A stretch of DNA of 64,000 bases from Oenococcus kitaharae (GTDB lineage Bacteria; Bacillota; Bacilli; Lactobacillales; Lactobacillaceae). The stretch is taken from contig NZ_JANJQP010000003.1 in the NCBI RefSeq assembly GCF_025758695.1, positions 1 through 64,000 on the forward strand, in the 5' to 3' direction. The notes under the pieces were generated by a model. That model had not been told where the DNA came from, did not search any database, and saw only the letters and a program-made list of their open reading frames with translations. Positions 18,020 through 26,400 of this stretch are shown one piece after another; the first letter of the stretch is position 1, and each line of letters starts with the position of its first letter. A program made the position numbers and the translations under genes.

Positions 18020-19267
18020 ATGGATAGAGCAAATACTGTATTTCTAATTATCTCGAGTGTTTTGGTATTGTTTATGACACCGGGTTTGGCCTTCTTCTAC
18101 GCGGGCCTCGGATCAAAAAAGAATGTCGTCAATACACTGACGTCCGTCTTCATTATGTGCAGTTTGGCCGTGCTATTATGGGTCGTCTTTGGTTACTCAA
18201 TGTCCTTTATCGGCGATTTCTCCGGTATTGTCGGCGGCTTGCAGGGCTTTCTCTTACATGGCGTAAAACTGACAGCTCTGACCGCGACGAAAATTCCGAC
18301 TAGTATCTATCTGGTCTTTCAGATGATGTTTGCGGTCATTACGCCAGCCTTGTTTGTGGGTGCGGTAGTCGGCCGCCTGCGTTTTAAGTTCTTGTTAGCT
18401 TTTACGACATTATGGTCACTTTTCATTTATTACCCCTTGGTTCACATGGTTTGGGCAAACGGCTTTCTGGCCAAACTCGGCGTGATTGATTTTGCTGGTG
18501 GGACGGTTGTTCATATCAACGCGGGCATTACAGCGCTAGTTTTGGCCTATGCTTTGGGCCAGCGCGACAGTTTCCGCAAGAATTTACAGGAAAAACACTA
18601 TAACCTGTCCTGGGCTTTGCTGGGTACGACCGTCCTATGGATCGGCTGGTACGGTTTTAATGCCGGCTCTGCTTTAGGAGTCGATCAAATTGCAGTGCAG
18701 GCTTTTCTGACAACAACGGTTGCGACGGCTAGTTCAATGATGGCTTGGACGCTGATAGAAATGTCTTTGAAGGGCAAAGTATCGCTGTCAGGTATTTGTA
18801 ATGGGACTCTGTGCGGTCTGGTCGGTATCACGCCGGCGACAGGTTATGTCACAGTGGCTGGTTCATTTTGGATCGGACTCGTCGCTGCGGCGGCCAGTTA
18901 CTTCTTTGTCAACAAAATCAAGCAGCGTATTGGTTTGGATGACGCTTTAGACGCTTTTGGCTGTCATGGGGTCTGCGGGATCATTGGCAGTATTATGACT
19001 GGTTTATTTGCTAGCAAAGCTGTTAATCCATCGATTGCGTCGAACGGCTTGTTCTACGGCGGCGGCTTTAAACTCTTTGGCCTGCAGTTGTTTGGCACCT
19101 TCTTTACGATTGTCTTTGTGAGTGTCTTGAGCTTTGTCATCATCAGAGTTCTGAAACTCTTCATGAAGATGCGCGTTGATAGTGCTGAAGAAAAAGCCGG
19201 GCTTGATCAAGGCGAACATGGTGAAGTAGCTGATAACAACGTTTCGACTGTGACGGTCGCTGATTGA
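18020..19267 (+). CDS. amtB: Ammonium transporter
   Basis: An 11-TM Amt/Mep/Rh-family channel of 415 residues: TPGLAFFYAGLG at the start, GGTVVHINAG with the first pore His, and FGCHGVCGIIGSIMTGLFA with the second. It conducts ammonium/ammonia across the membrane. No glnK gene accompanies it. No Shine-Dalgarno sequence is visible before ATG 18020, and a TATATT element ends only 8 bp upstream, so translation might start on a very short or leaderless message; this is uncertain. The gene lies 81 bp beyond argB, which would link nitrogen uptake to carbamoyl-phosphate synthesis. Confidence 0.95.
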   Translation: MDRANTVFLIISSVLVLFMTPGLAFFYAGLGSKKNVVNTLTSVFIMCSLAVLLWVVFGYSMSFIGDFSGIVGGLQGFLLHGVKLTALTATKIPTSIYLVFQMMFAVITPALFVGAVVGRLRFKFLLAFTTLWSLFIYYPLVHMVWANGFLAKLGVIDFAGGTVVHINAGITALVLAYALGQRDSFRKNLQEKHYNLSWALLGTTVLWIGWYGFNAGSALGVDQIAVQAFLTTTVATASSMMAWTLIEMSLKGKVSLSGICNGTLCGLVGITPATGYVTVAGSFWIGLVAAAASYFFVNKIKQRIGLDDALDAFGCHGVCGIIGSIMTGLFASKAVNPSIASNGLFYGGGFKLFGLQLFGTFFTIVFVSVLSFVIIRVLKLFMKMRVDSAEEKAGLDQGEHGEVADNNVSTVTVAD

Positions 19268-19282
19268 AAACGAGTCTCGACC

Positions 19283-19370
19283 TGTACTTAAAAAGTTAAA
19301 ACTGAATCGTTTGTTTTTTCTAGGCAACTAGTTGTTGTTCAAAGTCGAGCGGTGATTGGTTGTCTAATTT
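19283..19370 (-). mobile_element. Remnant of an IS3-family element (orfB C-terminus and end)
   Basis: Read on the minus strand, 19370-19320 encodes TKLDNQSPLDFEQQLVA followed by a stop, which resembles the C-terminal end of an IS3-family transposase OrfB. The stretch beginning TGTACTTAAAAAGTTAA at 19283 resembles the terminal repeat of IS150-group elements. Nothing more of the transposase is readable upstream, so the element is a short fossil. Identification is by pattern only. Confidence 0.45.
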
Positions 19371-20086
19371 TGTTTATATTCTAGTTGTATTGTGTAATAG
19401 CTGATCCAATTTGTAATGACCAGATGAAGTGTGACACAGGTCTTGTAGGCATGCCGACATATCTAGACAAGTGGATCTGCCAGACATACTTTGTTTAAGG
19501 CAACCCTTGCGTAAAAACTTGCACCCAAAAAATGCTGATATTGCTATCATTATTGGCAATATTTATCAAACGAATGACTTTCGAGCCCTTAAGCATTTAA
19601 CACAGAGGAGAACTTAACTTGTAACAAAATAAGCAAAAACAAGATACAAAGAAAACCAATTTTGATTTAGTGCTCTACAGAAAAGCGATAGGGCAAATGG
19701 TGATTTCTCAACTACATCATCAATATCAAAGTTTGAGTAACTTGTTTTTTGGACTGTAGTGATCAGCAACTTGCCAACGAAGACCTTTTTAAAACCAGTG
19801 CTCAAACAGATTTAGTTACTAAAGAAAAATCGCATAGATTCATTCAAAAAAATCACGCGGATAGAAAACAACCGAACGATTAAATGCAAACTTTTTAAGC
19901 CAGCAATCATTAGACATACCCAGAAAAAGTTAGGAGATTTCGTTCGACAAAACCCAAAAAGTCGGTAACCAAGCCAAAACAAACGTCAAGAATGAGCGAG
20001 GCCGGCTGGGCATATATAGAGTTGTGTTCTTGATAACTGAAGTAGCTAAATGCTTCAGCAACGGATTTTCTCATTACAAAAGAGCT
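19371..20086. other. Gene-poor decayed stretch
   Basis: About 0.7 kb without an intact gene. Short open pieces are interrupted in every frame. One forward segment around 19645-19760 reads as a coherent protein-like stretch (NFDLVLYRKAIGQMVISQLH) before a stop. Another, ending in a stop at about 20119-20121, reads QKVGNQAKTNVKNERGRLG and onward. I cannot assign either piece to a family. The stretch looks like remains of mobile or lost genes next to the peptide module. Confidence 0.4.
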
Positions 20087-20209
20087 TTAATCAAAAAAAT
20101 TGAAGAAGAGTTCTTCATGTAAAGGCTGGCCGCCATTAGGTTTGATAATAATAATAATATCTAAAATAACGAGTGCTATTAGCAGGATTTTTTTTATTTT
20201 GTCTATCAT
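20087..20209 (-). CDS. SHP-like pheromone precursor peptide, divergent from rgg
   Basis: A 40-codon gene on the minus strand, with ATG at 20209-20207 and TAA at 20089-20087. It encodes a peptide that starts MIDKIKKILLIALVIL and continues DIIIIIKPNGGQPL. The charged start, hydrophobic core and the segment DIIIII...GG resemble streptococcal short hydrophobic peptides, whose mature forms include DIIIIVGG and DILIIVGG. It is transcribed away from the rgg gene with 63 bp between the two starts, the layout of rgg2/shp2 and rgg3/shp3. AAGG lies 8 bp before the ATG. Unlike known SHPs, 13 residues follow the Gly-Gly, and the Ile run comes from an ATT repeat, so chance is possible. Confidence 0.5.
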   Translation of the reverse strand: MIDKIKKILLIALVILDIIIIIKPNGGQPLHEELFFNFFD

Positions 20210-20272
20210 GTGTATACCTTGTTTCTTTTTTTAAAATGATTGTATTTCTTTTTTGTATGATAATCTATAGGC

Positions 20273-21136
20273 ATGGCAACAAATCGAGTGATAGACGCTG
20301 GAAGACTATTCAGGAAAAAACGGAAAAGTAAGGGTTTGTCTACAAAAGAGATTTCTGAGGGGATTGTAGCCAGTTCTTCGGTTAATAAATTTGAAGTTGG
20401 CAAAATAGGATTAAGTTTTTTTAATTTATCAGATTTATTAGTGAAAATGGATATTAGTTTAGACGATTTTTATCAAGAAGTATCTGACCAAAATCCATCT
20501 CGCTATAATGTAAATTCTCGATATTCTCACTTCTTAACCGAAATAAGTTCGGTCTATCAGACCGATGATTTTGCAACTTTGGAAAAAATCGCAGTTGAAG
20601 AAGAACAAGCATATTTCCACGAAAAAAGCTTACTCAATTTAGCGAAAGCAGCCACGGTTATTTCTTTAATCAAAAATTTCAATAGTGATTACGTTTACAA
20701 TAATGCTTTACAAGACGATATCGAAGATTATTTGATGAAAACTGATAATTTGAACAGCTTTTACTTATCTGTTTTTAATAACACGGCCGCATTATTAACT
20801 ACTCCCGCTTTAATTTCGATATATGAAGATTGTCTCTATCAAAGGCCTGACGATGAAAATGTGCTAGCTGTAATGATTAATCTAGTAGATATATCGTATC
20901 GAAGAAAAGACTACCAAGACGCCAAAAAAATACTTGGCCAGTTAGAAAAATTAATTTCAAACAATCAGAATCTTTTGTTAGCCAGATTTAAGCTTACGTT
21001 CTTCAAAAATTTACTTTATCATAGTCGAGAAGCAGCACAAAGAAATCAAATTCTCATTGATGCTCTGAGATATATTGGGTCCAACAATATAGCTTCCTCT
21101 TATAGCGAATACATGAAAAAATACCCTTTTCCTTAA
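20273..21136 (+). CDS. Rgg/GadR/MutR family transcriptional regulator
   Basis: 287 residues with an N-terminal HTH (about residues 8-65: GRLFRKKRKSKGLSTKEIS, then SSVNKFEVGKIGLSF, and ISLDDFYQEV, the usual Rgg HTH ending) and an all-helical repeat domain (about 75-285) that in relatives binds a re-imported peptide. Rgg proteins are cytoplasmic quorum-sensing regulators of nearby peptide, bacteriocin or transporter genes. The divergent SHP-like peptide gene and the downstream precursor/exporter operon are the likely signal and target. The gene and what follows are visibly richer in A+T than the arginine operon, suggesting transfer. Confidence 0.85.
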   Translation: MATNRVIDAGRLFRKKRKSKGLSTKEISEGIVASSSVNKFEVGKIGLSFFNLSDLLVKMDISLDDFYQEVSDQNPSRYNVNSRYSHFLTEISSVYQTDDFATLEKIAVEEEQAYFHEKSLLNLAKAATVISLIKNFNSDYVYNNALQDDIEDYLMKTDNLNSFYLSVFNNTAALLTTPALISIYEDCLYQRPDDENVLAVMINLVDISYRRKDYQDAKKILGQLEKLISNNQNLLLARFKLTFFKNLLYHSREAAQRNQILIDALRYIGSNNIASSYSEYMKKYPFP

Positions 21137-21186
21137 ATTTTGAGAAAATAATTCTAATTATCGCAATATGAGAAAAATATAATTTT

Positions 21187-21683
21187 GTGTCTTTATCCTA
21201 TGAACACGATGTGGTACACATATACCTTCGTGATTCTTGGGCACCGATCCTTCAATCGCGTTCTGCCTTTTTCGCGATTATTCTTTTGCTCAGTCTTTTC
21301 TTTGTGTCCATTAGTTGTTTAGCTCAAATCGTAAATAACAAGAATGCTGCAATCTTTTCGGCAAATTTAAAGACTCAAACGCTGAAATCTTTGCTTTTAG
21401 ATCATAACCGACAAACTTCAGAAAAGGTTTCTTTTATTCTGAATAGTTTTAAAACAGTTTATATTTTTTCTAGCTCATCAATTTTTATTAAATGAATGAT
21501 TTGCAAACTCTACAAGTGATCATGACTATGGGACAATCAAATTTTCAAAAAACACACGGTCTCAATGATTTGTTCATAGTTATCAGTGCTAGTTATTTAA
21601 CACTAAAAGTAAAGATGAGAACAGTGTATTTAATATTGGCCGGACTGCTGCAAAATAAAACATATATGGATAAGTATTCGTGA
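21187..21683 (+). other. Doubtful open frames between rgg and the peptide operon
   Basis: Two overlapping frames lie here. The first (21187-21495, GTG start, 102 residues) has one strong hydrophobic stretch (AFFAIILLLSLFFVSISCLA). The second (21492-21683) encodes 63 residues. Neither has a convincing ribosome binding site, and I recognise no family. They may be a decayed membrane-protein gene or simply non-coding. The promoter of the operon starting at 21816 should lie in or just after this stretch. Confidence 0.25.
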
Positions 21684-21815
21684 TTTTTACGTAGTTTATG
21701 CCTTTTTTTCCTAGTAAATCACTTAAATTTGCAAAAATTGCGAGTTTCTTTTTTTTCTTTAATCAGTTTTATGCTGGAGTTAATCTTATTTAAGAGAAGG
21801 AGAAGGAACAAAAAG

Positions 21816-21986
21816 ATGAAAGAATTAAATGTTAAAAAGGAATTAAACAAAGTTTCGATTGCTTTGTCAAACCATGGAATTTATAAAGATCAAATGAATA
21901 CATTTGTGTGGAATCCCAATAAAGTCACTGTGGTCAATAAAGACTCTGGTTATTTGGAACATGTGGTTTTATCTTCTTGGAATTAA
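21816..21986 (+). CDS. Putative precursor peptide (56 aa) of an Rgg-linked secreted peptide
   Basis: ATG 21816 follows a very strong double Shine-Dalgarno (GAGAAGGAGAAGGAAC). The peptide begins MKELNVKKELNKVSIALSNH, a charged, helical leader-like part, and ends VVNKDSGYLEHVVLSSWN, rich in Ser, Trp, Asn and Val with two Trp residues (32 and 55) and no Cys. It has no Sec signal and no double-glycine site. A small, highly translated product, three bases ahead of two unknown proteins and an ABC exporter under a peptide-sensing regulator, is the pattern of a ribosomally made, modified and exported peptide. The function is inferred from context only. Confidence 0.6.
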   Translation: MKELNVKKELNKVSIALSNHGIYKDQMNTFVWNPNKVTVVNKDSGYLEHVVLSSWN

Positions 21987-21989
21987 AGA

Positions 21990-22793
21990 ATGGAGAATCA
22001 TAATCTTCAAGAATGGCTTTTAGACCAAAAAGAGAGTGTTTTTTCTTGGGTCGACAAGAATCAGCACCTCTTTTTTTTGACGGACAAATCATGTGCTGAA
22101 TATTATGAAGAAGTTCTTTTCAGAACACGAAGAACTGAATGTTTGCGAGAAAAAGCTTTGACATATCTAATGCGTAGCTTTGATCTGCATGACTTACAGA
22201 ATATTCAATATTCTTCGTTAAATAATTCTAAATTCAACATAGATTATCGATTTTTGGAAAAGAATGCCATTTATGTTTTGTATAAAGGTAAAGGCCATAA
22301 TCTAATTGATGAAGGTAGGATTTTGTCAAATAGTTGTTTTAAAAAGTTAATTGTGCATGACTACCCTAGGTCGGTACTATTAGACAGAAATTTTCTTTAC
22401 AGTATCACCCATTTCTGTTTCTATTTTTCGTATTTTAATGAACAAACGAGTCATTTTCGTAGAATGGTTTTCAACGAAATACCGAAAATTAGAGTGAAGC
22501 AAATTCTAGTCTTGGGAATGTACATTTCACTAATTAAGAGAGATATTGATGTACTTTTAGAATTATTGGTATCAAGCGTTTTGCTGGATTGCATGAATGA
22601 TCTAGATTTTCACCTTCAACAGTTAATTATTTTGTATTTAGAAAAATCGTATGTCCAAGCTGGATATATAAATCCGATACTAGGTACGAGCGGATTGCAA
22701 AGTACCCCAAACATGTCTATAAATGCTCAATTAGATTTCAAAGATATATATCATTCCTCACTGATTTTGAAAATATTGTTAAATGTACTTTAA
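21990..22793 (+). CDS. Unrecognised protein, possible peptide-maturation factor
   Basis: 267 residues, mostly helical in appearance, without a signal peptide, clear membrane span or known catalytic motif that I can see. It starts MENHNLQEWLLDQKE and contains Tyr/Phe-rich patches (FCFYFSYF) and a helical C-terminal half. It begins 3 bp after the putative precursor stop, so the two are translationally linked. Position between precursor and exporter suggests a maturation, immunity or leader-binding role. I do not recognise the family. The end overlaps the next gene by 11 nt in another frame, which could mean coupling or a frameshift that split one longer protein. Confidence 0.65.
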   Translation: MENHNLQEWLLDQKESVFSWVDKNQHLFFLTDKSCAEYYEEVLFRTRRTECLREKALTYLMRSFDLHDLQNIQYSSLNNSKFNIDYRFLEKNAIYVLYKGKGHNLIDEGRILSNSCFKKLIVHDYPRSVLLDRNFLYSITHFCFYFSYFNEQTSHFRRMVFNEIPKIRVKQILVLGMYISLIKRDIDVLLELLVSSVLLDCMNDLDFHLQQLIILYLEKSYVQAGYINPILGTSGLQSTPNMSINAQLDFKDIYHSSLILKILLNVL

Positions 22794-23244
22794 GATTGAG
22801 AGCTATTTCATTATGAATAATACAGATCAAGCTAACCAATCATTAATATATAAAATTCAGCAATTGAGGAAAAAAGTGTCTGTTTTGGTAGTTCACAGCA
22901 ATAGTTTAGCTATTTATAATATTGCCCCCTTATTTTTAAGGGCTCATTTTATTAAAGAATTGTTTGATCATACGATCGTAAAAACGAATGCAGTAGCTGA
23001 TATTAATTTGGCTATGTTACGAGATTATCCAGATATTTTGGTGGTCTCATATCTTCAATTTGTGAAAGAAAAACAGTACGATATTGCTGTTAGAGCGTTG
23101 ATTCTTTTATATGTTATTAGTAACGATAAACAAAATGTCAAAGGGCTGTTAACAGATTTATATTTTGATGATTTAGCTAGCATGACCAAGTTGTCAGATA
23201 TACCAGTTTCAATTATTTTTGGACTAATCGGGATTAAATCTTAG
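22783..23244 (+). CDS. Unrecognised protein, second partner in the peptide operon
   Basis: 153 residues from ATG 22783 (a second in-frame ATG lies at 22813; neither has a strong ribosome binding site, in keeping with translational coupling to the overlapping gene). It is helical in appearance, with a segment SVLVVHSNSLAIYNIAPLFL, and ends ASMTKLSDIPVSIIFGLIGI. No known motif is visible. The +1 frame relation to the preceding gene leaves open that both are halves of one ~420-residue protein broken by an indel. The exporter follows after 8 bp. Confidence 0.6.
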   Translation: MYFKIESYFIMNNTDQANQSLIYKIQQLRKKVSVLVVHSNSLAIYNIAPLFLRAHFIKELFDHTIVKTNAVADINLAMLRDYPDILVVSYLQFVKEKQYDIAVRALILLYVISNDKQNVKGLLTDLYFDDLASMTKLSDIPVSIIFGLIGIKS

Positions 23245-23252
23245 GAGGTTTC

Positions 23253-24992
23253 ATGGCAAAAAAGAGTAAACAACAAAAATCTGGGTTAACCGCACTATTC
23301 AAATATGCGGAAATCAAAAAATCTTTATTAACGACTGGCCTGATTTTTTCCATCCTCAGTGCTGCTTTGTCCTTGGTATTTCCCTTGTTCATTGCGAATT
23401 TGATCGATAGTTTTAGAAAACATTTTTCGCTTCCGCTTGTGTTGGCCGTAATTGTGACGCTGCTGTTTTCCACCTTGTTCAGTGTGTTGAACAGTTACAC
23501 GATGGGCAAAGCCAGTCAGACTTTTATTGCCTCGATTCGGAAAAAAGCATCAGCTCGCTTGATGAATATACCGATCAAATTCTTTACGGATAAACAATCC
23601 GGTGAAATTTCTAACCATATTGCCAACGACACCCAATCAATTGATCTCTTGATCCGTCAGAATGTCTCTTCCTTTATTAGCGGTGTGATTTTGGTAATTG
23701 GCTCGATTGTAATCTTGTTTCTGATTAATTGGTCTTTGACGCTGATTGTCCTGCTGGCTCTGATTGCCGTGTTTTTAATTCTTTCACCAATTAGCAACAT
23801 TCAAAATAAGACTTCGGCCAGTTTGCAAAACGAACTGGGCCATTTCTCTAGCCGCTTGAATCAAGTTGCATCTGAAATTCGCATGATTAAAAGTTTCAAT
23901 GGCCAAGAATCGCAAAAAGAAAAGCTGGATGACAGTGTCGACCGTCTGTACCGTTTTAATATGAAGGTTCTAAAAATCAATTCATTACTGGACCCAATCG
24001 AGTACACGATCCTCTTTTCCAGCATTTTCTTTGTCCTGATTATCGGCGGCCTGATGGTCTCTTCAAGCGGCATGACGATCGGTGCTTTAGTTTCCTTCTT
24101 TATCTATTTCTTGCAAATCATGACTCCAATTAGCAGCATCGCTCAGACGATTAATCAGTTTCAATCAGCCAATGGTGCTTCTAAATGGCTGGTCGCTCTG
24201 CTGCAAACAGGTGAAGAGACCGACAATCAGCAACTGGTTCCGGCAGGTACTTTTGCTTCGCCCTTAGTCTTTGACCAAGTCTCTTTCGCCTATAATCCGA
24301 AAGCTGATGTTTTGTCAAACCTAAATTTCAAAATTCCAGCTGGCAGCGTGACGGCTTTCGTCGGGCCTTCAGGCGGCGGCAAATCGACAATCATTTCGCT
24401 AATCGAAAAGTTTTATCTGCCCAGCAAAGGGGAATTATCCATGGCCGGAAAAAATATCCAAAATTTCGGCCTGCATTATTGGCGTGATCATGTCGCCTAT
24501 GTGCCTCAACAGGGTTCCGTGCTGGTCGGGACGCTGCGTGATAATCTGACGATTGGATTAAAAAAAGAAGTTTCTGACGAACAAATTAATCAAGCTTTGA
24601 AAGATGCTTCGGCTTTTGATTTCGTTGAAAAACTTCCTAAAAAATTAGACACTGATTTATCTGAGCGCGGTGCCAATCTTTCTGGCGGCCAGCTGCAGCG
24701 GATTATGATTGCCCGGGCCTTTTTAAAACAAGCTGATATTTATATTTTTGATGAAGCAACAGCCAGCTTGGACAGCCAATCTGAATTCTTCATCCAGCAA
24801 GCCATTGATAAGATCAAAGCCAAGGCCACGATTATTATGATCGCTCATCGGTTGGCAACTGTTAAAAATGCCGACCAGATTCTCTTTTTGGATCACGGTC
24901 AAATTACCGGCGAAGGTACACATGATGAGCTGTATAAAACCCACCCGCTTTACCGTAAATATGTTCAAGAACAGCTGCTCAAACAGGGTTGA
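23253..24992 (+). CDS. ABC exporter with fused membrane and ATPase domains
   Basis: 579 residues: six-TM exporter domain (about 20-310) and ATPase domain (about 335-575) with Walker A VGPSGGGKST, signature NLSGGQLQRIMIA, Walker B IYIFDEATASLD and switch His in IAHRLAT. It works as a dimer that exports peptides, lipids or drugs. There is no N-terminal C39 peptidase domain, so it would not cut a leader. The AGGAGG site 8 bp downstream of the preceding stop places it in the peptide operon; its less A+T-rich sequence is closer to the chromosome average, so it could also be an older multidrug/lipid exporter beside which the peptide genes inserted. Confidence 0.9.
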   Translation: MAKKSKQQKSGLTALFKYAEIKKSLLTTGLIFSILSAALSLVFPLFIANLIDSFRKHFSLPLVLAVIVTLLFSTLFSVLNSYTMGKASQTFIASIRKKASARLMNIPIKFFTDKQSGEISNHIANDTQSIDLLIRQNVSSFISGVILVIGSIVILFLINWSLTLIVLLALIAVFLILSPISNIQNKTSASLQNELGHFSSRLNQVASEIRMIKSFNGQESQKEKLDDSVDRLYRFNMKVLKINSLLDPIEYTILFSSIFFVLIIGGLMVSSSGMTIGALVSFFIYFLQIMTPISSIAQTINQFQSANGASKWLVALLQTGEETDNQQLVPAGTFASPLVFDQVSFAYNPKADVLSNLNFKIPAGSVTAFVGPSGGGKSTIISLIEKFYLPSKGELSMAGKNIQNFGLHYWRDHVAYVPQQGSVLVGTLRDNLTIGLKKEVSDEQINQALKDASAFDFVEKLPKKLDTDLSERGANLSGGQLQRIMIARAFLKQADIYIFDEATASLDSQSEFFIQQAIDKIKAKATIIMIAHRLATVKNADQILFLDHGQITGEGTHDELYKTHPLYRKYVQEQLLKQG

Positions 24993-25020
24993 AGTTATTC
25001 ATTGGTTTGATCTCCCGTAT

Positions 25021-26400
25021 TCATGGATGCACATTGTTTTTTAAACTTACCAGACACAGCCACAATGTGAATACGGCAACTAAAAATAAAATCAAAAAGT
25101 TAATTTCTAGCCCCTGTCGTGTTCCTAAGAGTACATTGCCTCGTTGTGCCTGCATAAAAGAAATGATCGATGATGAAATTGCGATTCCCACTGCGGCTGA
25201 ATAGGATTGTGCCGTCATGTAAATTGCGTTGCCATCGTTTCTTAGATGAACTGCTAGCTGAGATAGGCTAAAGGTCATGATGTTGCTGTAGCTCAGACTG
25301 AGCCCGACCATAAAGAACATATAGATGACAATCAATCGGCTAATGTCTGGCGTAATCAGCACGGCATACAAGAAGGTCAGTCCAATGACTACACAGCCAC
25401 TAATAATGGGTAAACGAGGTGTGGCCTTATCGTAAATCATACCGGCAGCGACCGATAGCAGGGCATCAATCACAGCCGCGGGAGCCACTAGAATGCCGGC
25501 CAAGCTGGGAGACTGATGGAAAAGTATTTGCAGAACATTGGGAATTAAGTAGGACATGCTAAGAGAACTGAATTGCAAAAGAAAAAAGGCACTGAGCAGT
25601 CTTACAAACTGTTTATTTTTAAAAAGACTTAATGCCAACAATTGATTGCTTTTATTTTTCTCGCTATGAAGGAAAATCATGCCGCTTAGGCAGGCTACGC
25701 CCAGCAAAGGCAGATTCCATTTCACAGAACTGCTATTGGCAGTTAAGTTGACCACAAACATCAAAGCAGTTGTCAGAAAAATTGCTAAGAAAAAGCCGCC
25801 GCGCGCATCAAAAGCAACATGACGGACTGGTGTAGTCTGTTTAATGCTAAGCTCGCCAACCACCCAAGCAGCAATAATAAAAGGTACCAAAATAATAAAT
25901 AGAAAATGCCAATTCAATGTGTCCTGTATGATGCCGCCATAGATAGGCCCTACTGCTGGTGCAAAAGCAATCACAAGACTACCTATTCCCATAAATGTGC
26001 CCACTTTTTTCTGTGCCACTTGATTTAATATGGTGACGAACATTAAAGGCAAAGCGATGCCATCAGCGATTCCCTGACATAAACGACCAAGTAAAACCCA
26101 TTGAAAGCTGTTGGCATAGCCTGCAATCAAGGTACCTGCTAAAAAGCTTAAGCAGGAAACTCTAAATAAGGTAATCACGCGAAAGCGTTTTAAAAAGAAT
26201 GAACCAAATGGAATTAGGCTCGTCGAGACTAGCATGTATCCGGTAGTCAACCATTGAACTTGACTGATAGGAATGACAAAAATCTCTGTCAGTTGTGGAA
26301 AGGCAATGTTTAAGGCTGTTTCGACAACTATTCCCAAAAAACTCAAAAAGCCGATCGAAATAATCGCAGCCAATAATCTTATATTTTTCACTCGATACAA
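25021..26400 (-). CDS. MFS drug transporter, DHA2 (EmrB/QacA) family
   Basis: 459 residues with about 13-14 hydrophobic segments. The early VETALNIAFPQL and QWLTTGYMLVSTSLIPFGSFF motifs and GRLCQGIADGIALPL are typical of 14-TM drug:proton antiporters. TTG 26400 is the likely start because GGAGG lies 7 bp upstream; a GTG three codons further in lacks such spacing. It is convergent with the ABC exporter (28 bp between stops). The substrate is unknown. Confidence 0.88.
   Translation of the reverse strand: MYRVKNIRLLAAIISIGFLSFLGIVVETALNIAFPQLTEIFVIPISQVQWLTTGYMLVSTSLIPFGSFFLKRFRVITLFRVSCLSFLAGTLIAGYANSFQWVLLGRLCQGIADGIALPLMFVTILNQVAQKKVGTFMGIGSLVIAFAPAVGPIYGGIIQDTLNWHFLFIILVPFIIAAWVVGELSIKQTTPVRHVAFDARGGFFLAIFLTTALMFVVNLTANSSSVKWNLPLLGVACLSGMIFLHSEKNKSNQLLALSLFKNKQFVRLLSAFFLLQFSSLSMSYLIPNVLQILFHQSPSLAGILVAPAAVIDALLSVAAGMIYDKATPRLPIISGCVVIGLTFLYAVLITPDISRLIVIYMFFMVGLSLSYSNIMTFSLSQLAVHLRNDGNAIYMTAQSYSAAVGIAISSSIISFMQAQRGNVLLGTRQGLEINFLILFLVAVFTLWLCLVSLKNNVHP

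Noticed and set aside
20130-20165. Simple ATT/AAT trinucleotide run as a repeat element of its own
   Set aside because: Only about five units, and it is explained as the Ile codons of the SHP-like gene; still noted as a reason for caution about that gene.
25000-25204. Small plus-strand frame overlapping the MFS gene
   Set aside because: Lies antisense to the conserved 3' end of the transporter gene and has no ribosome binding site or family features.
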